Assembly: GCF_003228315.1 (NCBI RefSeq)
Contig: NZ_CP029693.1
Location: 1,240,001 to 1,304,000, forward strand
DNA length: 64,000 bases
Source: Pseudomonas putida
GTDB lineage: Bacteria > Pseudomonadota > Gammaproteobacteria > Pseudomonadales > Pseudomonadaceae
Direction: 5' to 3'
The position numbers and the translations under genes were made by a program. The notes below the pieces were generated by a model, which was not told the DNA's origin, ran no database searches, and saw only the letters and a program-made list of their open reading frames with translations. Below, piece after piece: positions 36,684-45,305 of this stretch. Each line of letters begins with the position of its first letter. Position 1 is the first letter of the stretch.

Positions 36684-37213
36684 CCCAGCACCTTCAGCGC
36701 TGTTGCATAGAACGCCTGACGCTCGGACAGGCCATTGACCCCACCATTGATACGACGGGTGATCCGTTCGAAATCACCGAGATCAGCCAGCGTGTTCAGC
36801 CCTTTGGTCGCCCAGAACCAGGCGGCCGACTGGCTGGCGCACTGCGGTTGCTCCAGCAGCTCTGGCTGATTGACCAGATCAATGCCTAGGGCTTCACCGC
36901 ACGCGGCGTAATTCGACCGGCCGGTGATCTGGATCAGACCACGCCCGCGGTACTTGAAACCGTCTCCCTTCACTGTGTTGCCGAGGTCTGCCCTCCCCTC
37001 ATATTTGGCCTGAGTCGGAGTCGGGCCCCAAATTTCCCGGACGTAGATCAACTGACCGGACTCATGCCCGATCTGGGCGAGGAACGCGGCGACCCGCTTG
37101 GCGCCAATGATCTGGTACCGCTGCATCGCCGTGTTGAGGACAGGAACAAAAACGCCGGCTTTGGCGCCGGCGTTCGGGAGGATCTGCAGCAGTTGCTGCG
37201 CGGTGATGGGCAT
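36680..37213 (-). CDS. Endolysin, glycoside hydrolase family 19 (chitinase-like)
   Basis: A 177-residue lysozyme-type enzyme that cleaves peptidoglycan at lysis. The start is ATG 37213 (MPITAQQLLQILPNAG). Family-19 features are the catalytic region RVAAFLAQIGHESGQL (Glu about 51), KYRGRGLIQITGRSNY and the C-terminal ITRRINGGVNGLSER. No signal peptide, so release depends on a holin; the candidate holins lie 22 kb upstream in the late unit. Coupled to Rz by an ATGA overlap. Confidence 0.92.
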   Translation of the reverse strand: MPITAQQLLQILPNAGAKAGVFVPVLNTAMQRYQIIGAKRVAAFLAQIGHESGQLIYVREIWGPTPTQAKYEGRADLGNTVKGDGFKYRGRGLIQITGRSNYAACGEALGIDLVNQPELLEQPQCASQSAAWFWATKGLNTLADLGDFERITRRINGGVNGLSERQAFYATALKVLG

Positions 37214-37230
37214 GCTTTTCTCCAGGCATG

Positions 37231-37253
37231 AAAAAGCCCGCACTTGGCGGGCT
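37231..37253 (-). terminator. Terminator-like hairpin before the endolysin gene
   Basis: The stem AGCCCGC/GCGGGCT (37235-37241 with 37247-37253) is followed on the minus strand by TTTTT. Confidence 0.8.
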
Positions 37254-37268
37254 CTTTAGCAGAATTAT

Positions 37269-37943
37269 TTATGCTTTAGACGGGAATATTTTCCATTCCT
37301 GCATTTGCTTCACAAAAGCTTTGGCGAAGATCTGGTGACCGTGAGCACCCATGTGTAAGCCATCTGGAAAATCTGATGGCTTGAGTCCAATTTTCGTGGG
37401 ATCGAAGATTTTTAACCCTTCATCACCACAGACCTTGGAGGCTTCGTCTCGAAACTGTTGAATTGTCCATTCGCCATCCGCGTGCGGCTTCAGGACTTTC
37501 TCTTCTTTGTTCCAAGTTGGAAGGACACAGACAACCGTGACACCTTTGTCTTTGCTGTAATCAATAACTTTCTTGTAAGAGTCTGCATACTCTTTAAGCC
37601 CGATTTCAGGGCTTCCCCAGTCATTGGTGCCAAGGGTAATAATCATGCAGTCCGGCTGCTTACTTCCAGTCACGTACCAAAGAGCTTGAAGATTTTCTAC
37701 GAGCCCCCACCCTGGCGTGCCGCCACTCGCCATGCGCTGACCACCGCCAGACATATTGGCGATGGAGACATTGGTCATTGTTGGAATCAAACTAGCTGTG
37801 AGCTTACTTGCGTCACCCGCGCGGCCCTTTGCATAAACGTATGTTTGAATCGAATCACCGGCGATGATGCACCTGGTGTGTTGGACGTCGGCGAATGCAG
37901 TCGTCGAGGCAAGAGCGAGGATAAATAGTAAAAATTTCTTCAC
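37269..37943 (-). CDS. Secreted SGNH/GDSL hydrolase
   Basis: A 224-residue esterase-fold protein. The signal peptide is MKKFLLFILALASTTAFADV. Block I nucleophile Ser is in IIAGDSIQTY, block II Gly in MSGGGQRMASGG, block III Asn in TLGTNDWGSP, and block V Asp/His in FPDGLHMGAHGH. It is a paralogue of the next upstream gene, but only this copy has a signal peptide. It may remove acetyl groups from surface polysaccharide. It is noticeably AT-richer than the tail genes. Confidence 0.87.
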   Translation of the reverse strand: MKKFLLFILALASTTAFADVQHTRCIIAGDSIQTYVYAKGRAGDASKLTASLIPTMTNVSIANMSGGGQRMASGGTPGWGLVENLQALWYVTGSKQPDCMIITLGTNDWGSPEIGLKEYADSYKKVIDYSKDKGVTVVCVLPTWNKEEKVLKPHADGEWTIQQFRDEASKVCGDEGLKIFDPTKIGLKPSDFPDGLHMGAHGHQIFAKAFVKQMQEWKIFPSKA

Positions 37944-38019
37944 GGCAGGGTTTCTCTTCCCGGAGAATGATCAGCGCGCGATATTACAGTGGTTGGAGTC
38001 AAACGTCGCCCGGAAATCG

Positions 38020-38631
38020 TTACGGCCAAAGCCCCCATTCTCCCATTTGTGACACGAGCGCAGATGCCCACACGGTATGGCCTTTGGCGTTCAGGTGCAG
38101 ACCATCTACAAAGTGCTCTGCTTTTAGCCCGATGCAATCCGTGATGAAAACGTTCGCCCCTTCGGCATACGCCACCTGCGCAGCGTAATGCCTGAATTCC
38201 ACAAGGGTGCAGTAACCATCAACATGGGGTTTGCGCATCAGCTCTTCGTTGTTCCAGACCGGCAACGAAACAACCACTTTCATCCCTTGTGCCTGGCAGA
38301 ACCGGATGAAGTCGCGATAAGTGTTGATGAACTCAATCGCCCCCACCTCCGGAGCTCCCCAGTCATTGACGCCAACTGCGAGGATGATGCCATCCGCGTT
38401 CTTTCCACCGTTAATGTAGGTGATGGCGGTTTTTTGGTTCGTCAGGCCAAAGCCTGGTATCCCGCCAGAACACATGCGCTGCCCTGGCCCAGAAAAATTG
38501 CAGATCGATACATCGATCATGGTTGGGATAAGGCTTGCCGCCAGTTTGCTGGCATCCCCACAGACGTCACCTTGCTCGTACGCGTAGCTCATGATCGAGT
38601 CGCCCGCTACGATGTAACGGAGATGAGTCAT
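38020..38631 (-). CDS. SGNH/GDSL hydrolase without signal peptide
   Basis: A 203-residue paralogue of the downstream secreted hydrolase. All SGNH blocks are kept: IVAGDSIMSY, FSGPGQRMCSGG, AVGVNDWGAP and FVDGLHLNAKGH. Without an export signal it is more likely a virion part, perhaps attached to the tail fibre, than a secreted enzyme. Its ATG overlaps the stop of the 53-residue gene by four bases. Confidence 0.87.
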   Translation of the reverse strand: MTHLRYIVAGDSIMSYAYEQGDVCGDASKLAASLIPTMIDVSICNFSGPGQRMCSGGIPGFGLTNQKTAITYINGGKNADGIILAVGVNDWGAPEVGAIEFINTYRDFIRFCQAQGMKVVVSLPVWNNEELMRKPHVDGYCTLVEFRHYAAQVAYAEGANVFITDCIGLKAEHFVDGLHLNAKGHTVWASALVSQMGEWGLWP

Positions 38632-38789
38632 TGTTGGTCACCGAGCTTAACGTCAATTGCGGATGACAAATAGTCGATCAGACGTTGATCGTCGTCTTCG
38701 ATTTCTTCAACTCCTGGCCAAAACTCAGGATCTTGAGGCGACTGAAAAATACCAATTACTTTATCCTTCTCAATTTGCGCAAATATCAT
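38628..38789 (-). CDS. Small protein after tail fibre (53 aa), possible fibre-assembly factor
   Basis: An open frame from ATG 38789 to TGA at 38628 encodes 53 residues, beginning MIFAQIEKDKVIGIFQSPQD and ending AIDVKLGDQQ. It is joined by ATGA overlaps to the fibre gene before it and the hydrolase gene after it. The position and the opening (FAQIEKDKVIGIF) resemble short tail-fibre assembly proteins, but the match is weak. Confidence 0.72.
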   Translation of the reverse strand: MIFAQIEKDKVIGIFQSPQDPEFWPGVEEIEDDDQRLIDYLSSAIDVKLGDQQ

Positions 38790-40381
38790 ATTGAGTAACT
38801 CGCAATGTAGACATTGAAGGTCGGAGTTCCGGCAGTACTGCTTGAAGTAAACAGAAGCTGCTGGACTGTAGATATCGGCAACCCGGTGTAATTCAAAGTT
38901 AGCGCCTGACCAGCACCAACGGTAGTTGTCATACTTTGTTGGCCGACAATGCTGGCATCAGGATGAATAGTAAGGCTCATTGTAGAAAGTGCAGAACTCC
39001 CCACCGTAAGTTCACCACTCGCTTCGATAGCGTTCGCAGGGACGATACCTGAAATTGATACCGGGTTGTTTGAAACGATTGAACTACCGCTAAACACAGT
39101 TGCCAACTGTATATAAATTTTCCTACCCTTCACGGCGCAAACTTTGAACTGCCCACTGCCGTTAGTTGGCACAACTGTCAGCAGCGCCGAGGCGGTGAAG
39201 CCTGCCGGCATGTTCGCGCCGCCGTACACAGCTGGCATCACGGTGTTTGGAGAGTTGACGGCCAGGATGTTGGACACACCTGTCGTTGGGTTGAAAATTG
39301 CGTACAAAGCGACCCAGCCGTTGACCGGAGCTGCTCCCGTGTCCATACCCGCAGCTCCGGTGATCCCAAGGTTCACCGGCTTGTTGTAGCCCGACAATCG
39401 ATAAGACTGCCCGCCGAGAGCGGTACCAACAACGATTTCGTCCGCGGTAACCGAAGCAATAGCCGTGGCTGTAGCTACGGTCATTTTGAGGTTTGAAGCC
39501 GTGCCGATGGGTGCGCCCGCCTCTGCCCGCACATAGGAAGCGATGTACCAGTTGGTGGTGTTACTCGCGTAAGTGATTTGCTCACCAGCAGCCAGATTCA
39601 TGCTGTTGGGGAAGGCGTTGTTATAGATGTTGGTGATCAGTTCAGCAGCATTGCCCTTGATGGTCGTGGTGGCGAATGCAGCGAATGTAATCGTTGAGCC
39701 CTGTGGGCAACTTGCCAACGGCGGGAGCGTCTGCGTGGTGCCTGCTGTGGTAACGAAGATGAACTGCCCAAGATTCGAAGCAGTGAACGCTGTGGAGACA
39801 TTCACCCCAATAAGGTTGCTGAACCAGCCGAGCTGTGACTTGTTTACCGAGTGGCTGGAAGCAGTGCCCTGCTTGACCTGCAAAGCGCCCGCCTGGCAGG
39901 ACAAAAGAATCCAGCGATTTTGAGCAGCAGCCCACATGAAAATGGCGCGACCACCTGCTACCAACTCCCCGCCTTGAAGACCGGCATCCGCGAGACCGTT
40001 GACGGTTTTGGGACCGGTTCCGATATCCAAAGTAGTGGCGCCGGTATTGTTGGCGACCAGCAGCACGCGAACGACCATGCTATCTGTCAGAGTGGTAACC
40101 GCAGGATTAAAGGCGACCACGATTGCGTTCGCTGTACCTGTGGCCGTGGCAAACGTATTGGAAGCTGCCTGATTGATGGCTCGAATTGCCTTGAGCAACT
40201 GGGTTACATCTGCCTCTGACGGGACTAACCCCGCCGCGGCAATGACATTCAGCACCTCTTGGGTGATGGAGTTCCCCCAGGCCGAGGGGATTAACGAACC
40301 CGGCGTCCCCGCCAATTGGTCTTCATCAACGAACACACCACCCACCAACCCAATGTTGGGCACACTCTTCGGAAAATCCAC
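38786..40381 (-). CDS. Tail fibre protein
   Basis: A 531-residue host-recognition protein starting at GTG 40381 behind GAGGGG. The N-terminus (DFPKSVPNIGLVGGVFVDEDQLAGTPGSLIPSAWGNSITQEVLNVI) is the part that joins the baseplate in Mu-like and related fibres. The long middle and C-terminal parts are rich in Thr, Ala, Gly and Val with beta-repeat character. The C-terminal receptor-binding region has no motif I can name. It lies downstream of the gp48-like gene as in Mu. Confidence 0.88.
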   Translation of the reverse strand: MDFPKSVPNIGLVGGVFVDEDQLAGTPGSLIPSAWGNSITQEVLNVIAAAGLVPSEADVTQLLKAIRAINQAASNTFATATGTANAIVVAFNPAVTTLTDSMVVRVLLVANNTGATTLDIGTGPKTVNGLADAGLQGGELVAGGRAIFMWAAAQNRWILLSCQAGALQVKQGTASSHSVNKSQLGWFSNLIGVNVSTAFTASNLGQFIFVTTAGTTQTLPPLASCPQGSTITFAAFATTTIKGNAAELITNIYNNAFPNSMNLAAGEQITYASNTTNWYIASYVRAEAGAPIGTASNLKMTVATATAIASVTADEIVVGTALGGQSYRLSGYNKPVNLGITGAAGMDTGAAPVNGWVALYAIFNPTTGVSNILAVNSPNTVMPAVYGGANMPAGFTASALLTVVPTNGSGQFKVCAVKGRKIYIQLATVFSGSSIVSNNPVSISGIVPANAIEASGELTVGSSALSTMSLTIHPDASIVGQQSMTTTVGAGQALTLNYTGLPISTVQQLLFTSSSTAGTPTFNVYIASYSI

Positions 40382-40392
40382 GTTCTTACCCC

Positions 40393-40991
40393 TCAGTCAT
40401 AATTGATGTGCACAACGGTGTGAGCCGGCGCCGGCCGGCGGATCAGGCATTCGAGGGCATCGCCCGGGTTCGTACCGAACCGCTCCCCCAGTAACTGACG
40501 CCGAAGCGTCGGCCCTTGCGCTGACGGCCACCGGTGTTGAGCGTCCACATGAACTGCGCGTACCAGGTGCCAAAATGCGCCGCCCCAAAACGAGAACGCC
40601 CCATACGGGGCGCTCGGTGTTCGGTGATGGTCGGGGTCGGGTAACCCTGGCTGACGGCAATCTCCAGAAAGTAGGCCCGGCTCTGGCCACCTACTTCGAC
40701 GAGGCGCCGCCTTACCGCCAACCGCCTGTCCTCAAATGCCGGGTTCGGCCCCAAACAGGCATCAGGCAGCCCCATGATCGACTCCCATTCCGGCACCAGT
40801 TCGCTGACACCAGCGGGGTCCATTTCAGTCAACAAGTCCACTGCCCGGGCATCAAGGCGGGAGAACTCGACAGACACTCCGTCCAGCACCAAGCCGATCT
40901 CCGGCACCAGTTCTGGATCCCAAGCCGGGCCCGATGGCAACAACCCCTGAAGCTGAAGCCGGTACTCTTCCGCAGTCCTGATCACACCCAT
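40393..40991 (-). pseudogene. Baseplate protein, Mu gp48/YmfQ-like (DUF2313), apparent frameshift
   Basis: The intact frame from ATG 40991 gives 182 residues (MGVIRTAEEYRLQLQGLLPSGPAWDPE..., a family-typical opening) and stops at 40443. Past a run of five C on the plus strand (40485-40489), the -1/+2 frame continues with ERFGTNPGDALECLIRRPAPAHTVVHINYD to a stop at 40393-40395, which is the C-terminus expected for this family. One extra base in the run would restore a 199-residue protein. Either a real loss of the last ~30 residues or a sequencing error. Confidence 0.8.
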
Positions 40992-42019
40992 GTAATACCC
41001 CCGAAGATCAGCAACTGATTGGTGGCCGCCACGACATCCGCCGCCGGCGAAATCAGTACGTGATCAGATTCACCGGAAGAACCGCTGACCGCTTCGGCGA
41101 TATGGGTGCGCAGCAGTTTTTCACCCAGCCCCGCCTCACGAGCATGCAGATCAATCAACTGTGCTTGGATGGCGGCGCGCACCGCGCTGGTGTCCGGTAC
41201 CGCATGGATGGTGTAAGGCACCAGCACCTTGACCGGGGCCAGCACGTACAACTCTGCCGTCACAGGGCGCAGCGGCTCGATGTAGGTTTTCACCTCAGCC
41301 AACTGCGTTGGGTTAGGCACCGGTTCGACGTCCCCGTCGCGCATTACGAACAACCCGACAGTGCCTGGCCCCATGTAGTTGCGACGGCACCAGGCCCGGG
41401 TGATGCCCGCCACCTCAAGCGCCCAGGTTTCGTAGTCATCGGCCGAGCCACCGTGAGGAATCACTCGGTAGGAGCGGACCACGCGTGCACGCAACAGCTC
41501 GACACTTTCCCGGGCAATGCCACCTGCAAGACCGGGCGGCATCACTGTGAACGTGTTCGTAATACCAGCGACCGGCTGAACGAGGGTCAGAGCCAAGCCG
41601 GCATCTGCATTGCCAAGTGGCCCCGCATCCACGGCAGTAATCGTCACGCTGTTTATCCCCGCGACAGTAGTAATGCCGTTGGCCACCTTGTAGGTGCGAC
41701 CATCACCAGCCTGGAGCACGACGCCTGCATCGAGAGGCACACCGGCAGCGGCCGAAAAACTAACCATCCCTTCGGCGGACTGTGCTGCCTTTCGAGGCTG
41801 GTTGAGACGCAGCGCGGCGATCCGCTCAAGGGTTTCTTCATCAGCCCGATCGGGCAGGATCTGCTCAACAATCCAGTCGAGGTAGCCATACAAACCATAG
41901 GCTGTGCCGGACAACGTTCGGGCCAGCACCTGGGCATCGGAGCGGCGTAGCGAATCGCTCGCCAAATCGGCCTGCGTACGGCTAATCAGGGCGGGTAGCG
42001 AAGGTGTTTCAAACGGCAT
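40982..42019 (-). CDS. Baseplate J-like protein (Mu gp47 family)
   Basis: A 345-residue baseplate wedge protein. The opening PFETPSLPALISRTQADLASD and the segment GGSADDYETWALEVAGITRAWC...PGTVGLFVMRDGD are typical of the J/gp47 family. It overlaps the gp46-like gene before it and the gp48-like gene after it, so translation is coupled. The length fits the family. Confidence 0.92.
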   Translation of the reverse strand: MPFETPSLPALISRTQADLASDSLRRSDAQVLARTLSGTAYGLYGYLDWIVEQILPDRADEETLERIAALRLNQPRKAAQSAEGMVSFSAAAGVPLDAGVVLQAGDGRTYKVANGITTVAGINSVTITAVDAGPLGNADAGLALTLVQPVAGITNTFTVMPPGLAGGIARESVELLRARVVRSYRVIPHGGSADDYETWALEVAGITRAWCRRNYMGPGTVGLFVMRDGDVEPVPNPTQLAEVKTYIEPLRPVTAELYVLAPVKVLVPYTIHAVPDTSAVRAAIQAQLIDLHAREAGLGEKLLRTHIAEAVSGSSGESDHVLISPAADVVAATNQLLIFGGITWV

Positions 42020-42407
42020 AGATCACCTGCCATGCTGAAGGTTGTTTGATTTCCAGTCGCGCGCCATTGGCCACCGTCAACGTGGGGATCAGGTTCAGGT
42101 GGTTGATGTCGACCTTTTCACTGGCAATGTCGATAGCAGTCACCTGCCCATCGTCCAGCAGCCATTGCAGCGCTTCACGGGCATACGCCTCAGCATCGCG
42201 CTGGGTTTGCGCTGTGAGCTTGACCCGCCGCAACAGGTACAGACGGGAACCAATACGGTCGTCGGCGATTTCTGGATAGCTGTCCCCCCACCAACCGAAG
42301 CGCTCTTCGTCGTCGATGGGGTCATCGGTTTCGGCGCGGCGCCAGGTGTAGAGGCTGATGGTCACGGCGCGAATGAACGAGGCCTCAAGGTCGGGAGTGA
42401 TGATCAT
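42009..42407 (-). CDS. Baseplate protein, Mu gp46-like
   Basis: A 132-residue protein. The family features GWWGDSYPEIADDRIGSRLYLLRR and EALQWLLDDGQVTAIDI are clear. It corresponds to the T4 gp25-like wedge component in Mu. Downstream stop overlaps the gp47-like start. Confidence 0.9.
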   Translation of the reverse strand: MIITPDLEASFIRAVTISLYTWRRAETDDPIDDEERFGWWGDSYPEIADDRIGSRLYLLRRVKLTAQTQRDAEAYAREALQWLLDDGQVTAIDIASEKVDINHLNLIPTLTVANGARLEIKQPSAWQVIYAV

Positions 42408-42409
42408 GG

Positions 42410-42916
42410 TCAGCCTCCTGCAACGGGTGCACCGCTCTGCCCGCTGCCCACCTGGACATTGCCGTGGACATGCCCAATCTGGCTGATACCGCCCGCGACC
42501 TGATCACCTGTAGAAACAATCTTGCCGGTCTGGGTAATCACCGGCGTATCGAAGTTCACCGCTGTGGTGGCCTTGATGTTCAAAGTGTCGGTCAGGACGT
42601 CGATGATCCGTCCGCGCTTGAAGTGCACCCGGTCACCTTCATCGGAATAGATGGCCACCTCACCGGGCTTCAGCTCCTTGATTCGATAGCGGCGATCGGA
42701 AGCGACCAGCACGACCGCATGCGAGCGGTCACCACCGAGAAACGCTGTCAGCACCTCTGCCCCGGGCAAGGGGTTGCTGGTCAGACCGTAGGGTTCGAAA
42801 TGTTCGGCGCCGTCCTTGAGTTCTCCTGCCGTGAGGCGTACCTGTAAGGTCTGAAGTTTTTTGGCGGCATCGGCGAGCACCACTGTGCCGCGAGCCAGCA
42901 TGCTTTTAAGGTTCAT
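42410..42916 (-). CDS. Baseplate spike protein, Mu gp45-like (gpV family)
   Basis: A 168-residue protein. The start is ATG 42916 (MNLKSMLARGTVVLADAAKKLQTLQV), overlapping the upstream stop as ATGA. GVTSNPLPGAEV-like and RSHAVVLVASDRRYR stretches fit the OB-fold; the C-terminal NIKATTAVNFDTPVI, HVHGNV repeat suits the beta-helix spike with metal-binding His. It punctures the outer membrane in contractile phages. Confidence 0.88.
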   Translation of the reverse strand: MNLKSMLARGTVVLADAAKKLQTLQVRLTAGELKDGAEHFEPYGLTSNPLPGAEVLTAFLGGDRSHAVVLVASDRRYRIKELKPGEVAIYSDEGDRVHFKRGRIIDVLTDTLNIKATTAVNFDTPVITQTGKIVSTGDQVAGGISQIGHVHGNVQVGSGQSGAPVAGG

Positions 42917-44028
42917 TTTTTCGGCTCGTAATCTGCGGGAATGAGGTATTCGAAGTTGTCGCCCTTGCCGCCCTTCTTCAGCTTGCGATGACTGTGCGGA
43001 TCCTGCGGCTCCGGCTCGAAACTTTCGGGAGGACCGACTTCCAGCTTGGTGACCATCCCCTGCTCGCTCAAGCTGTAGGTGATGCGCGAGATCAGCATGT
43101 CCCGGTCCATACCGATGATGGGATCGATGACCCGGGTAATCATGTTGTGCCGCCAGAGCTGGCCGTTGGATTGACGCCACCCCTGCACCGTATAGGTGAC
43201 AGAAAGCGCTTTGCCCATCCGGCTGCCGCGCTCCCAGTTCGCCCGGGCTTGCGCCAGTTCGTTGGTCACCTGGCCGGACTCTTGAATTATCAGCACGCGC
43301 TTTCGCGCAGTGCGATCGTCCGTCACGGTGGCAGACACTTCGGCGACATCGGCGCCGTATTCTTCATCGGTACCGCTCTTCTGCCCCAACACCTGGTATT
43401 CGGAAAACACGCCGGAGAAGTCGAGCGGCGCATCCCCTGACTTGACGTTCTTTCCGACTTCGATCGCATCGAACGTACGCCCTGCACTCCCGGGGCTGGC
43501 CAGCACCGCCGCACCACGCGCGTCATCGGTGGAGAACACCCGGAACAAGGTCAGCAGGCGATCCGTTGAAGCAAACACTGTTTCACCCGGTTCAATGGTG
43601 TGGTCGGACAGCTTGCCACCCTCGGGAATCTCGCTGTTGACCGCGACGCCGTAAGGCGCTGCCAGTGCCTTGACGATCGACAACACTGACTGGTTGTTCC
43701 ATTGCCCGGGCCTGTTGGTCGCCGCACAGTCGACCAGATCAGCCGTCAGCGATCGCCCGCTGATGGACTTGGTAATTTGCTTGTCGTCGTAGTTGACCGG
43801 TGTGGCGAACACCCAGGCGGTCAGCACCAGGTCATTGCCGATGCGCACCTGGCACTTGTCACCCTGCCGGATCGGTACATTTTGAACCTGACCCGGCCAC
43901 TTCCAGGTCAACGACACGTTGAACGAGCGGGCCTGATCCTCAAGCCCAGCGGTGATTTCCACCGATTTCCAGCCGAAGTAATCCATGCCATCAACCGTGA
44001 GGCTGACAGCGTTTTGCTCGTCAGACAT
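42913..44028 (-). CDS. Baseplate hub protein, Mu gp44-like (gpP)
   Basis: A 371-residue protein that forms the central baseplate hub. The N-terminal barrel (LTVDGMDYFGWKSVEITAGLEDQARSFNVSLTW, GRSLTADLVDCAA) and the middle domain (ASTDRLLTLFRVFSTDDARGAAVLA) are typical. Basic Lys/His-rich C-terminus. Four-base overlap with the gp45-like gene. Confidence 0.9.
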   Translation of the reverse strand: MSDEQNAVSLTVDGMDYFGWKSVEITAGLEDQARSFNVSLTWKWPGQVQNVPIRQGDKCQVRIGNDLVLTAWVFATPVNYDDKQITKSISGRSLTADLVDCAATNRPGQWNNQSVLSIVKALAAPYGVAVNSEIPEGGKLSDHTIEPGETVFASTDRLLTLFRVFSTDDARGAAVLASPGSAGRTFDAIEVGKNVKSGDAPLDFSGVFSEYQVLGQKSGTDEEYGADVAEVSATVTDDRTARKRVLIIQESGQVTNELAQARANWERGSRMGKALSVTYTVQGWRQSNGQLWRHNMITRVIDPIIGMDRDMLISRITYSLSEQGMVTKLEVGPPESFEPEPQDPHSHRKLKKGGKGDNFEYLIPADYEPKK

Positions 44029-44030
44029 GG

Positions 44031-45305
44031 TTACCTCTGCGCGATTTTGATGGGTGTCGCTGGAACAAAGCCGGGGTGACGGATTCGGTTGCGTTGTACA
44101 ACCTCGGTGGACCGCGTGGCATCGCCGAAACGTCGATAGGCCAGCACCAGCGCGGGAAGGGTTTCTGCCGGCGTGATATCCACCAGGCGCACACCGGACT
44201 GCGCGACTGCGGTCAGGTGTTTCATCACGTTTTGGCGGAAGGTGTTCAGCACCACGAAGTGTTGAGGATCCGCTTTCAGCGATGCTTCGTGTATGACTTC
44301 ATTGAGCGAGTCCCGAAGATCGATCACGTCATCAGCCACCGGCACCTCCGGACGGATCACCGGTTGTAACGCCTGTTGCTCGACGGGTGCAGTCGATCCA
44401 ATCGGCTCCGGCTGCGTAGCCACCGGCATTTCGCTAACGATCAGTCCGATCTGTACGAGCACAGCGTCCTGCACCAGGTTCGCCGTCGCCTGCGACGCCG
44501 CAACAGTGTTGGCTCCACCAACGGGACTGACTGTGTTGATGCTGCTGGCCGCCTCGGTCTGTTGCGTGACTTCGGCGACGGCGGCGCGGTAACCCGAACC
44601 GGCATTCGATCCTCCACCGGAACTGGACTTGAAGAAATCGAAGCCGGTGAAGCTGCTGAAGTAACTGGAAAACAGCGACGACAGCCCACTCGGCGAGTTC
44701 ATCAACGACTGTGCAAAACCGGTCGAGTCGCTGAATACGCTGGCAAATGGCGCGAAGTGTTGCTGTATCACGGAGAACACGTTCGACAGGCTATTGCGCA
44801 TTTGCAGCAGGCCGAGCCGGGCTTTATTCACTTTCGCCATGCCGGTTTCATACCGATTGAGCGACGAAGTCAGCAGGCTTTCAGACGAGTTGGCGACCTG
44901 AGCCTGGGTGTTGACCCTGGCCGCCGGTGTTTTCAGCGGCTCATCCGGATAGAACGTCAGATCAAAGCTGACCATCCCGCCGCCCATGAGGTCATGCGAG
45001 ACCTCACATTCACCGGCCTTGACCTGTAACCGGCCGAGCCAGGGATGGACCAGCTCGCCACCGCCCGGTTTGTTCAGCGCCTCGATCAACTTGTCTCGAC
45101 GTTCGAAACAGTCGTCGCCGATGACCCACCCCGTCATCTTGTGCACCTGGGATTGCTTTCCCAACTGCTCGAAGTATGGATTGTCACGCTGCGGGAATTC
45201 GTGCAACTGGCCCTTCATGCCGACCGGAACCGATGTCTGGGGAATCAAAAAGCTGACTCCCCGAAACGAGGCCGGTAACAACTGATCACGCCATGTCCCT
45301 GTCAT
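44031..45305 (-). CDS. DNA circularisation/tail protein, Mu gp43-like
   Basis: A 424-residue protein with the N-terminal DNA-circularisation domain (TWRDQLLPASFRGVSFLI, GWVIGDDCFERRDKLIEALNKPGGGELVHPWLG). Despite the family name, in Mu-like phages it is a baseplate-tail component that links the tape measure to the hub. The middle and C-terminal parts are variable. It overlaps the tape measure stop by four bases. Confidence 0.9.
   Translation of the reverse strand: MTGTWRDQLLPASFRGVSFLIPQTSVPVGMKGQLHEFPQRDNPYFEQLGKQSQVHKMTGWVIGDDCFERRDKLIEALNKPGGGELVHPWLGRLQVKAGECEVSHDLMGGGMVSFDLTFYPDEPLKTPAARVNTQAQVANSSESLLTSSLNRYETGMAKVNKARLGLLQMRNSLSNVFSVIQQHFAPFASVFSDSTGFAQSLMNSPSGLSSLFSSYFSSFTGFDFFKSSSGGGSNAGSGYRAAVAEVTQQTEAASSINTVSPVGGANTVAASQATANLVQDAVLVQIGLIVSEMPVATQPEPIGSTAPVEQQALQPVIRPEVPVADDVIDLRDSLNEVIHEASLKADPQHFVVLNTFRQNVMKHLTAVAQSGVRLVDITPAETLPALVLAYRRFGDATRSTEVVQRNRIRHPGFVPATPIKIAQR

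Noticed and set aside
40397..40690. Separate 97-residue gene at the end of the gp48-like gene
   Set aside because: Only its final part is of interest, and the frame that carries the gp48 ending is a different one. The frameshifted single gene explains the region better.
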